Positions 42,897 through 64,000 of a stretch of DNA of 64,000 bases are shown here, one piece after another. The translations under genes and the position numbers were made by a program. The DNA is taken from the NCBI RefSeq assembly GCF_014202315.1, contig NZ_JACHGN010000037.1, positions 1 through 64,000 on the forward strand. Direction: 5' to 3'. Position 1 is the first letter of the stretch, and every line of letters begins with the position of its first letter. This DNA comes from Thermocatellispora tengchongensis. GTDB lineage: Bacteria > Actinomycetota > Actinomycetes > Streptosporangiales > Streptosporangiaceae. The notes under the pieces are model-generated. The model saw only the letters and a list, made by a program, of their open reading frames with translations, ran no database searches and was not told where the DNA came from.

Positions 42897-45800
42897 GTGA
42901 GTGAGTACGGGGGGCGAGGCGCTGTCGCGGTGGTGGGGTTGTCCTGCCGCTTTCCCGGGGCCTCTGACGCGGCCGGGTTCTGGGGGCTGTTGCGCGACGG
43001 CGTCGACGCTGTGTCGGATCTGCCCGGCGAGCGCCTGGAGGCCGAGCCGGGGTTCGCGGCGGTGCCGCCGCATGCCCGGCGGGGCGGGTTCCTGGAGCAC
43101 GTGGACCGCTTCGACGCCGGCTTCTTCGGCATCTCGGCCAGGCAGGCGGCGGCCATGGACCCGCGCCAGCGGCTGCTGCTCGAACTGGGCTGGGAGGCGC
43201 TGGAGGACGCCCGTGTGGTGCCCGACCGGCTGCGGGGCGCCCGTGCCGGGGTCTTCGTCGGCGCGATCTGGGACGACTACGCCGCCCTGGCCCACCGGCA
43301 CGAGGGCGCGGCCGGCTCGCCGTACGCGATGACGGGGCTGCACCGCGGCATGCTGGCCAACCGGATCTCCTACGCGCTCGGCCTGCGCGGCCCGAGCCTG
43401 GTCGTGGACACCGCGCAGTCGTCCTCATTGGTCGCGGTGCACCTGGCGGCCGAGAGCCTGCTGCGCGGCGAGTGCGAGATCGCGCTGGTGGGCGGGGTGA
43501 ACCTGGTGCTGGCCGTCGAGGGCGCGGCCACGTCGGCGGCGTTCGGCGGGCTGTCGCCCAGCGGCCGGTGCGCGACCTTCGACGCCTCCGCCGACGGGTA
43601 CGTACGCGGCGAGGGCGGCGCGGTGCTCGTGCTCAAGCCGCTCGCCCGCGCCCTGGCCGACGGCGACCGGGTGCACTGCGTGATCCTGGGCGGCGCGGTC
43701 AACAACGACGGCGGCGGCGAGACCCTGACCACCCCCGACCGCGACGCGCAGGAGGAGGTCATCCGCCGCGCGTACGCCGCCGCCGGGGTGCGGCCCGAAG
43801 ACGTGCAGCACGTCGAGCTGCACGGCAGCGGCACCGTCGCCGGCGACCCGGTGGAGGCCGCGGCGCTCGGCGCCGTGTTCGCCGGCCGCGACGGCGGCCC
43901 GCTGCGCGTCGGCTCGGTCAAGACCAACATCGGGCACCTGGAGGGCGCGGGCGGCATCGCCGGGCTGGTGAAGACGGTGCTGAGCATCAGGCACCGGCGG
44001 CTCGTGCCCAGCCTGCACTTCGAGCGGCCCGGTCCCCCGCTGGACGAGCTGGGGCTTCGGGTGCAGACCGAGACCGGGCCGTGGCCGCGCGAGGACCGGC
44101 CGCTGGTGGCCGGGGTCAGCTCGTTCGGCATGGGCGGCACCAACTGCCACCTGGTGCTCGCCGAGCCACCCGCCCCCGCCGCCGTGCCGGAGGTCTCCGA
44201 GGTGCCGGAGGTCTTTGAGGAAGCGGTGGGACGGGGCCTGGGAGCGTTGCCGTGGCCGGTTTCGGGGCGGAGCCGGGCGGCGCTGCGCGAGCAGGCCCGC
44301 CGGCTGCTCGCGCACGTGCCCGGACACCGCGACCAGGACGTCGGCCTCTCGCTCGCCACCACCCGCACCGCCTTCGAGCACCGCGCGGTGCTGCTGGCCG
44401 CCGGCCGGGCGGGGTTCGGGCGCGGGCTCGCCGCCCTGGCCGAGGGCAGGCCCGCCCCCGGCCTGGTGGAGGGGGTCGCGCGCGGCGGCGAGGTCGCCTT
44501 CGTGTTCCCCGGGCAGGGCTCGCAGTGGCCGGGCATGGCGCTGCCGCTGCTGGAGGCGTCCCCGGTCTTCCGCGATCTGATGGACGAGTGCGCCGAGGCC
44601 CTCGCCCCGTACCTGGACCTGCCGCTGCTGGACGCGCTGGGCGACCCGGCCGCGCTGGAGCGGGTGGACGTCGTGCAGCCCGCGCTGTTCGCGGTGATGG
44701 TGTCGCTGGCCGGGCTGTGGCGCGCGTACGGCGTGGAGCCCGCCGCCGTGACCGGGCACAGCCAGGGCGAGGTCGCCGCCGCGTACGTGGCGGGCGCGCT
44801 CACCCTGCACGACGCCGCGCGGGTGGTCGCGCTGCGCGGCCGGGCCCTGGTGGCGCTGGCCGGGCGCGGCGCGATGGCCTCGGTGGCGCTGCCGGCCGCC
44901 GAGGTGGAGGCCCGGCTGCCGTCCGGGCTGTCCGTGGCCGCGGTCAACGGGCCGAACTCGGTCGTGGTCTCCGGCGAGCCCGGCGCGGTGGCCGCCTTCG
45001 TCGCGGCGTGCGAGGCCGAGGGCGTACGCGCGCGCCGCGTCGCGGTGGACTACGCCTCGCACTCCCCCCAGGTCGAGGCGGTGCGCGCGGAACTACTGGA
45101 CGCCCTGGCCCCGATCCGGCCGCGCGAGACCCGGGTCCCGTTCCACTCCGCCGTCACCGCCGGGCCGCTGGCCGGGGAGGAGCTGACGGCCGCGTACTGG
45201 TACCGCAACCTGCGGCACCAGGTCCGCTTCGAGGCCGCCGTGCGCGGCATCGGCGCGGACGTGCTGATCGAGGTCAGCCCCCACCCCGTGCTCACCGGCG
45301 GCATGCAGGACGCCGTCCCCGGCGCGGCCGTGCTCGGCACGTTACGCCGCGACGAGGGCGGGCCCGGCCGCTTCCTCACCTCACTGGCGGAGGCGCACGT
45401 CGCCGGGGCCGAGGTGGACTGGACGCCGTGCTTCGCCGGGACCGGGGCCCGGCCGATCGACCTGCCCACGTACGCCTTCCAGCGCGAGCGGCACTGGCTG
45501 GACACCGGCGCCCGCCGCGAGGCCGCGGTCGCGCCGCCCGCCGCCCCCTCCGTCGTCGCGGAACCCGGCGAGCTGGTGCGCATGCACGTCGCGGCCGTGC
45601 TCGGCCACCACGAGCCCGCGGAGGTGGACGCCGGGCGCGCCTTCCGCGACCTGGGGTTCGACTCGCCGATGACGGTCGAGCTGCGCAACCGGCTTGCCGC
45701 GGCGACCGGCCTGCCCCTGTCCGGCTCGGCCCTGTTCGACCACCCGACCCCGGCCGCGCTCGCCGACCACATCCGTACGCTCGCCACCGGCACGCCGCCC
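42897..45800 (+). other. PKS loading module KSQ-AT(methylmalonyl)-ACP
   Basis: The ketosynthase active-site Cys is replaced by Gln ([14 protein letters not shown] codon 43416-43418, residue 174), the hallmark of KSQ decarboxylases; the helper histidines remain (HGSGT and NIGH). AT has GHSQGE and YASH, the methylmalonyl-CoA signature. ACP has [11 protein letters not shown] with the pantetheine Ser. The starter is therefore propionyl from decarboxylated methylmalonyl. Confidence 0.92.
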
Positions 45801-48800
45801 GTCACCGCGGCCCCGGCTGAGGAGCCGGCCGCCGCCGGCGCCGAGCCGATCGCGATCGTGGGCATGGCCTGCCGCCTGCCCGGGGGCGTCTTCTCCCCGG
45901 ACGACCTGTGGGATTTGGTGCGCGCCGGGCGCGACGCGATCTCGGAGTTCCCCGCCGACCGAGGCTGGGACCTGGCGAGCCTGTTCGACCCCGACCCCGA
46001 CCGCCCCGGCGCCACCTACACCCGCCACGGCGGCTTCCTGCACGACGCCGGGGAGTTCGACGCCGGTCTGTTCGGCATCTCGCCCCGCGAGGCCCTGGCC
46101 ATGGACCCGCAGCAGCGGCTGCTGCTGGAGACCGCCTGGGAGGCGTTCGAGCGGGCCGGGATGGACCCCCGCTCGCTGCGCGGCAGCCGCACCGGCGTGT
46201 TCGTCGGGGCGATGGCCACCGACTACGGCCCGCGCCTGCACGAGGCGTCAGGCGGCGTCGCGGGCTACGGGCTGACCGGCACCGCGGGCTCGGTCGCCTC
46301 CGGCCGGATCGCCTACGCCTACGGCCTGGAGGGCGCCGCCCTCACCGTGGACACCGCGTGCTCGTCCTCCCTGGTCGCGGTGCACCTGGCCGTGCGCGCG
46401 CTGCGGCAGGGGGAGTGCGGGCTCGCCCTCGCGGGCGGCGCGACCGTGATGTCCACGCCCGGGATGTTCGTGGAGTTCAGCAGGCAGCGCGGCCTGGCCC
46501 CCGACGGCCGGTGCAAGCCGTTCGCCGCCGCCGCCGACGGCACCGCGTGGGCCGAGGGCGCCGGGATGCTGGTCCTGGAGCGGCTGTCGGACGCCCGCCG
46601 CAACGGCCACCCCGTGCTGGCGGTCATCCGCGGCACCGCGGTCAACTCCGACGGCGCGTCCAACGGGCTGACCGCCCCGAACGGCCTGTCGCAGCGGCGG
46701 GTGATCCGCCAGGCCCTCGCCGACGCCCGCCTCGGCCCCGCCGACCTGGACGCCGTGGAGGCGCACGGCACCGGGACCACCCTCGGCGACCCGATCGAGG
46801 CCGAGGCCCTGATCGACGTCTACGGCCGCGACCGCGGCCGGCCGCTGTGGGTGGGCTCGCTGAAGTCCAACATCGGGCACACCCAGGCCGCCGCGGGCGT
46901 CGCCGGGATGATCAAGATGGTGCAGGCCATGCGGCACGGCGAGCTGCCGGCGACCCTGCACGTGGACGCGCCGACCCCGCACGTGGACTGGACGGCCGGG
47001 GCGGTCGCGCTGCTGACCGAGGCCCGCCCCTGGCCGCTGGCCGGCCGGCCCCGGCGGGCGGCGGTCTCCTCCTTCGGCATCAGCGGCACCAACGCGCATG
47101 TGATCCTGGAGCACGTCCCCGAGCCGGCCGCGTCCCCCGCCGCGTCCCCGGCTGTGTCCCCCGGGCCGGTCGCGTCCCCGCAACCGGCCGGGGTGCCGGT
47201 GCCGTGGGTGCTGTCGGCGGCGGGGGAGGACGCGCTGCGGGAGCAGGCGGCACGCCTGGTGGCGTCGGCCGCCCATCCTCGCCCCGCCGACGTGGGACTC
47301 ACCCTCGGCACGGCGCGGGCCGCCTTCGAGCACCGCGCCGCCGTGGTCGCCGCCACCCCCGGCGAGCGCCGCGACGCCCTGCGGGCACTGGCCGAGGGCC
47401 GTGAGTCGCCCCGCCTGTTCCGCGGCACCGGCGCCTCCGGCGCGCTCGCGTACCTGTTCACCGGGCAGGGGGCGCAGCGCCCCGGCATGGGCCGCGAGCT
47501 GTACGCCGCCTTCCCCGCGTTCGCGCGGGCGCTGGAGGAGGTGTGGGCCGGGCTGGACGGCCTGCTGGACCGGCCGCTGCGCGAGGTCGTCTTCGCCGAG
47601 CCCGGCACCCCCGAGTCCGCCCTGCTCGACCAGACCGCATACACCCAGGCCGCGCTGTTCGCCATGGAGGTGGCGGCGTTCCGGCTGCTGGAGGAGTGGG
47701 GCATGCGCCCCGCCGCCCTCGCCGGGCACTCGGTGGGCGAGCTGGCCGCCGCGCACGTGGCCGGGGTGCTCTCCCTGGCCGACACGTGCCGGCTGGTCGC
47801 CGCCCGCGGCCGGCTGATGCAGGCGCTCCCCGCGGGCGGGGCGATGGCCGCGCTGGAGGCGGGCGAGGAGGAGGTCGTCCCGCTGCTCACCGAGCGGGTC
47901 GCGCTGGCCGCGGTCAACGGGCCGGGGGCCGTGGTGGTCTCCGGTGACGAGCCGGACGTCCTGGCCGTGGCCGGGCACTTCGCCGCCCTGGGCCGCAGGA
48001 CTCGGCGGCTGCGCGTCAGCCACGCCTTCCACTCGCCCCGGATGGACGCAATGTCCGCCGCCTTCCGCGAGGTCGCCGAGAGCCTGGCGTACGCGGAGCC
48101 GCGCATCCCCATCGTGTCCACGGTCACCGGCCGCGAGGCGGACGTCACCGACCCGGCGTACTGGGTGCGGCAGGTGCGCGAGCCGGTCCGCTTCGCCGAC
48201 GCCGTGCGGCGGCTGTACGAGGACGGGGCGCGCACCTTCGTGGAGCTGGGCCCCGACGGGGTGCTGAGCGCGCTCGGCCCCGAATGCGCGGGACCCGGCG
48301 CGGCGTTCCTGCCGGTGACGCGGGCCGATCGGCCCGAGCCGGACGCACTCGCCGCCGCCGTGGCCCGCGCCCACGTGCGCGGCGTCGCAGTGGACTGGGC
48401 CGCGTACTTCGCCGGCGCCCGGCTCACCGAGCTGCCGACCTACCCGTTCCAGCGGCGGCGCTACTGGCTCGCGCCGGGTGGTGCGGAGGACGCGCACCCC
48501 TTCCTCGGCGGCCCCGTCCCCTCCGCCGTCACCGGCGAGACCCTGTTCACCGGGACCCTCTCGCGCGGGGCCCACCCCTGGCTGGCCGACCACGTCGTGG
48601 GCGGCGCGACGCTGCTGCCGGGCGCGGCCCTGCTGGAGATGGCCCTGTACGCCGGCGGCCGGCTCGGCTGCCCGCGCGTGGCCGAGCTCACCCTGGAGGC
48701 GCCCCTTCCGCTCCCCGCGGACGGCGACCTGGCGATCCAGCTCGCCGCGGGCCCGGCCGGCCCCGACGGTCGGCGGACCCTGGTCTGCTACGCCCGGCCC

Positions 48801-51800
48801 GGCGACGACGCCCCGTGGACCAGGCACGCCACCGGGACCCTCGCCCCGGCCGAACCCCCCGCCGCCGAGGCCGCCCCCGCGCCCCCGGAGGCGTACACGA
48901 TGGACGCGGCGGAGGCGTACCAGATGCTCGCCGCGCGCGGCTACGGCTACGGCCCGGCCTTCCGCGGCCTGCGCGCCGCCACCGCAGACGGCGGGGCCGC
49001 GCGCGCCGAGGCCGCCCTGCCCGTGGGGATGGGCGGGTCCGGGTTCGGGCTGCACCCCGCCCTGCTGGACGCCGCCCTTCAGGCGGCGGTGCTCGCCGGC
49101 GCGGGCGCCGGGGACCCCGTGGTGCCCTTCGGCTTCGAGGGCGTCTCGCTGCACCGCACCGGCGCGCGCGAGCTGCGCGTCACGGTCACGCCCGCGGGCG
49201 ACGGCGCCGTGTCGGTCGCGCTGGCCGACGAGCACGGGCACCCGGTGGGGGCCATCGACGCACTGGTGCTGCGCCCCGCCGCGTCGCCCGTCGCGCCCGC
49301 CGACTCCCTGTTCACCGTCGAGTGGGCCGAGCTGCCGCTCGCGCCCGGTGATGCGCCCGCGCCCCGGGTCGCGCACCTGTCCGGCGGCGGCGAGCCGACG
49401 GCCGCGTCCGTACGCGAGATCGCCCAGCGGGCCCTGCAACTGGTGCGCGCCGCCGTGACCGATGACGGTGAGGACGGCGCCGACGGCGGGCCGCTGGTGC
49501 TCCTCACCCGCGGCGCCGTCGCCGTGGACGACCGCGAGGCCCCGGCCGACCCCGCCGCGGCGGCCGTGTGGGGCCTGGCCCGCTCGGCCCAGACCGAGCA
49601 CCCCGGCCGGATCGTGCTGGTGGACACCGACGGGCACGAGGAGTCCGGGCGCGCACTCGCCGCCGCCGTGGCCACCGGGGAACCCCAGCTCGCGCTGCGC
49701 GCCGGGACGGCCCGCGCGCCCCGGCTCGCCCGCCCCGCCCGCCACCTGCTCCCGCCCGCCGGGGCCGCGCACTGGCGGCTGGCCGCGGACGCGAGCGGCA
49801 CCCTGGAGGGACTGTCCCTGACCGCCGCCCCGGACCCCGCCGCCCCGCTCGCCCCCGGCCAGGTGCGCATCGACGTCCGCGCGGCCGGGGTCAACTTCCG
49901 CGACGTGATGCTCGCGCTCGGCCTCTACCCCGGCGAAGGCACGCTGGGACTGGAAGGGGCGGGCGTGGTCGCCGAGACCGGCCCCGGAGTGACCGCGTAC
50001 GCGCCGGGTGACCGGGTGATGGGCGTGTTCTCCCACGCCTTCGCCACCACCGCCGTGGCCGACGAGCGCGCCATCGCTCACATCCCCGCCGGGTGGTCCT
50101 ACGCGCGGGCCGCCACCACCCCCATCGCCTTCCTCACCGCCTACCACGCGCTGGTGGAGCTGGCCGGGCTTCGCGCCGGGGAGACCGTGCTGATCCACTC
50201 CGCGGCCGGCGGCGTCGGCATGGCCGCGGTCCAGCTCGCCCGGCACCTCGGCGCGCGGGTGCTCGCCACCGCGAGCCCCGGCAAGTGGGACGAGGTACGC
50301 GCCCTGGGCGTGCCCGGCACCCACCTGGCCTCCTCCCGCACCGCCGAGTTCGAGCGGCGGTTCGGCGGCCAGGACGTGGACGTCGTGCTCAACTCCCTCG
50401 CCGGGGACCTGGTGGACGCCTCCCTGCGGCTGCTGCGCCCCGGCGGCCGGTTCGTCGAGATGGGCAAGACCGACGTGCGCGACCCCGCGGCGTACCCGCA
50501 CCTGCGCTACCGGGCCTTCGACCTGCTGGACCTCGACCCCGCCCACATCGGCCGCCTCCTGCGCGAGGTGCTGGCCCTGTTCGCCCGGGGCGCGCTGACC
50601 CCGCTGCCCGTCGCCACCTGGGACCTGCGCCGCGCCCCCGACGCCTTCCGGCACCTGAGCCAGGCCCGGCACGTGGGCAAGGTCGCCCTCACCGTCCCCG
50701 TCCGGCCCGGCCCCCGCGACACGGTCCTGATCACGGGCGGCACGGGCGCGCTCGGGCGCGCGCTCGCCCGGCACCTCATCGACGCCCACGGCGTACGCCG
50801 GGTGGTGCTGGCCGGGCGGAACGGCCGGGAACTGCCCGCCCCCGATCCGCGGATCACCGTCGCGGCCTGCGACGTCGCCGACCCCGCCGCCACGGCGGCG
50901 CTCCTGGCCGAGCACCGGCCCGCGGTCGTGGTCCACGCCGCCGGCGTGCTGGACGACGCCACCGTCTCCCGGCTCACCCCCGAGAGCCTGGACGCCGTGC
51001 TCCGCCCCAAGGTGGACGGCGCGCTCAACCTGCACCGGGCCACGCGCGACGGCGACCCGCCCGCGCTCGTGCTGTACTCCTCGGTCATGGCCACGCTCGG
51101 CGGGGCGGGCCAGGCCGCGTACGCCGCCGCCAACGCCTTCCTGGAGGCCCTGGCCCGGCACCGGCGCGCCCACGGGCTCCCGGCGACCGCCCTGGCCTGG
51201 GGCCCATGGACCGAGGGCATGACCACCTCGCTCGCCCTCGCCGACCGGTCCCGCATGGCCCGCGCCGGCCTCGCCCCCCTGTCCACCGCGGAAGGGCTCG
51301 CCCTGTTCGACCGCGCGCTGGCCCTGGACGAGCCCGTGGCCGTGCCCGCCCGCCTCGACCTCGCCGCCGTACGGGCCGCGGGCGCGGACGCGGCGCCGAT
51401 CTTCCGCGGCCTGGTCCCGCCCACCGTGCCCGGCCCCGCACCCGGATCGGCGCCGGGCACGGCCGGCGCGACGCCCGCGCTCGCCGAGCGGCTGGCCACG
51501 CTCGACCCCGACGCCCGGGTCCGCACCGTGCTGGAGCTGATCAGCGCCCAGGCCGCGGCCGTCCTCGGGCACGACGACGCCGGCGCCATCGAGGCCGAGG
51601 CGGCGTTCAAGGACCTGGGCTTCGACTCGCTCACCTCGGTCGAGCTGCGCAACCGCCTCGGCGCCGCCACCGGCCTGCGCCTGCCGGCCGCCCTGCTGTT
51701 CAACCACCCGACGCCCGCCGCGCTCGCCCGGCACCTGGCCGCCGAACTGGCGCCCGGCACGCCCGACCCCGGCGGCGGCGTCCTGGCCGACCTGGACCGC

Positions 51801-52000
51801 CTCGCCGCCGCCCTGGCCGGCGCGCCCGCCGACGCCGCCCTGCGCGCCGGCGTCGCCGCCCGCGTCAAGGCCCTCGCGGACCAGGTGGCGGCCTGGTCCG
51901 CGCCACCGGCCGACGGCGACGGCGAGGTCGCCGGGCGGCTCCAGACGGCCTCGGTGGCCGAACTGCTCAGCTTCATCGACGAGGAACTGGGGGCCGGGGG

Positions 52001-52004
<4 letters not shown>
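42897..52004 (+). CDS. Type I modular PKS: loading module and module 1
   Basis: A 3035-residue cis-AT polyketide synthase. Domain order with rough residues: KSQ 11-420, AT 533-865, ACP 892-962; then KS 983-1405, AT 1515-1857, DH 1865-2132, ER 2302-2602, KR 2607-2782, ACP 2879-2952, and a C-terminal docking helix region ending in [20 protein letters not shown] 42897 is chosen because the KS fold begins ([19 protein letters not shown]) at once; GGGGGA lies 10 bases upstream. An in-frame GTG at 42732 would add 55 residues unlike any PKS. It loads a propionyl starter and performs one fully reducing extension. The next PKS gene overlaps its stop (ATGA). No pathway regulator, P450 or sugar gene lies within the window, so cluster limits are unknown. 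Confidence 0.95.
45840..51760 (+). other. PKS module 1 KS-AT(malonyl)-DH-ER-KR-ACP
   Basis: KS has Cys in TACSSSL, HGTGT and NIGH. AT has GHSVGE and HAFH (malonyl; 48021-48032). DH has [10 protein letters not shown] (HxxxGxxxxP), GYGPAFRGL and LLDAALQ. ER has [22 protein letters not shown] has [12 protein letters not shown], the LDD of B-type enzymes, and Ser-Tyr-Asn in LYSSVMA and [10 protein letters not shown]. All reductive domains look active, predicting a methylene after an unbranched C2 extension. Confidence 0.9.

Positions 52005-64000
<11,996 letters not shown>

Noticed and set aside
48490-49290. Possibility that module 1 DH is inactive
   Set aside because: All three motif sites (HxxxGxxxxP, YGP, DxxxQ) are present.
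46248-51734. Very long open frame on the minus strand opposite PKS gene 1
   Set aside because: It is the antisense shadow of GC-rich PKS coding sequence; the translation is Gly/Arg/Ala/Gln-rich without domains, and the plus strand gives perfect PKS domains.

Overview
This window is high-GC DNA with GTG starts, ATGA/GTGA stop-start overlaps and long spurious antisense open frames. That pattern fits a chromosome of a filamentous actinomycete (Actinomycetota). I cannot assign a genus, though the gene content (modular type I PKS, AfsR-type regulator, trypsin-STAND-WD40 protein, many one-component regulators) suits Streptosporangiales or Streptomycetales. No rRNA, tRNA, CRISPR array, transposase or phage gene was seen.

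Layout. 1-13.5 kb: accessory and housekeeping genes. These are a UvrA-like ATPase (cut by the left edge), two VOC proteins, two secreted proteins, a WYL regulator, an aldo/keto reductase followed by an AlkZ-type winged-helix protein, a secreted propeller-like protein, an autoregulated PadR-ABC-FtsX operon, a LuxR-type regulator and a calcium-type beta/gamma-crystallin. 13.6-15.5 kb: an arsenic-type flavoprotein plus ArsR pair with three copies of one operator. 15.6-21.7 kb: a fused Ser/Thr kinase-GH6 cellulase, a decayed FAD monooxygenase, glutamate dehydrogenase gdhA, a CmtR-like sensor with a CDF metal exporter, and a PIN toxin-like pair. 21.9-26.7 kb: an MFS exporter convergent with an AfsR/SARP-type regulator. 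26.9-31.4 kb: a two-gene putative conflict system (TRYPCO1-like protein plus trypsin-STAND NTPase-WD40).

31.5-38.3 kb: a single operon of GntR regulator, AprB-like 2x[4Fe-4S] ferredoxin, substrate-binding lipoprotein with a NosL-like tail, permease, ATPase and an AprA/FrdA-type flavoprotein with C-terminal HEAT repeats. It looks like an import-and-reduce system for an unidentified, possibly sulfur-containing, oxyanion or sulfonate. 38.3-41.4 kb: a TetR/DUF418 divergent pair with duplicated operators, a tandem universal stress protein and a small coiled-coil protein. 41.4-42.9 kb: a noncoding G-rich stretch with two kinds of degenerate repeat, then the PKS leader.

42.9-64.0 kb: start of a modular cis-AT type I polyketide synthase running off the right edge. 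Gene 1 is KSQ-AT(methylmalonyl)-ACP / KS-AT(malonyl)-DH-ER-KR-ACP. Gene 2, translationally coupled, is KS-AT(methylmalonyl)-KR(inactive)-ACP / KS-AT(methylmalonyl)-DH-KR-ACP / KS-AT(methylmalonyl)-... By colinearity the chain after module 3 would be a 2,4-dimethyl-5-oxo-non-2-enoyl thioester (inference). The AT regions of modules 2-4 are almost identical DNA blocks, pointing to recent duplication or gene conversion.
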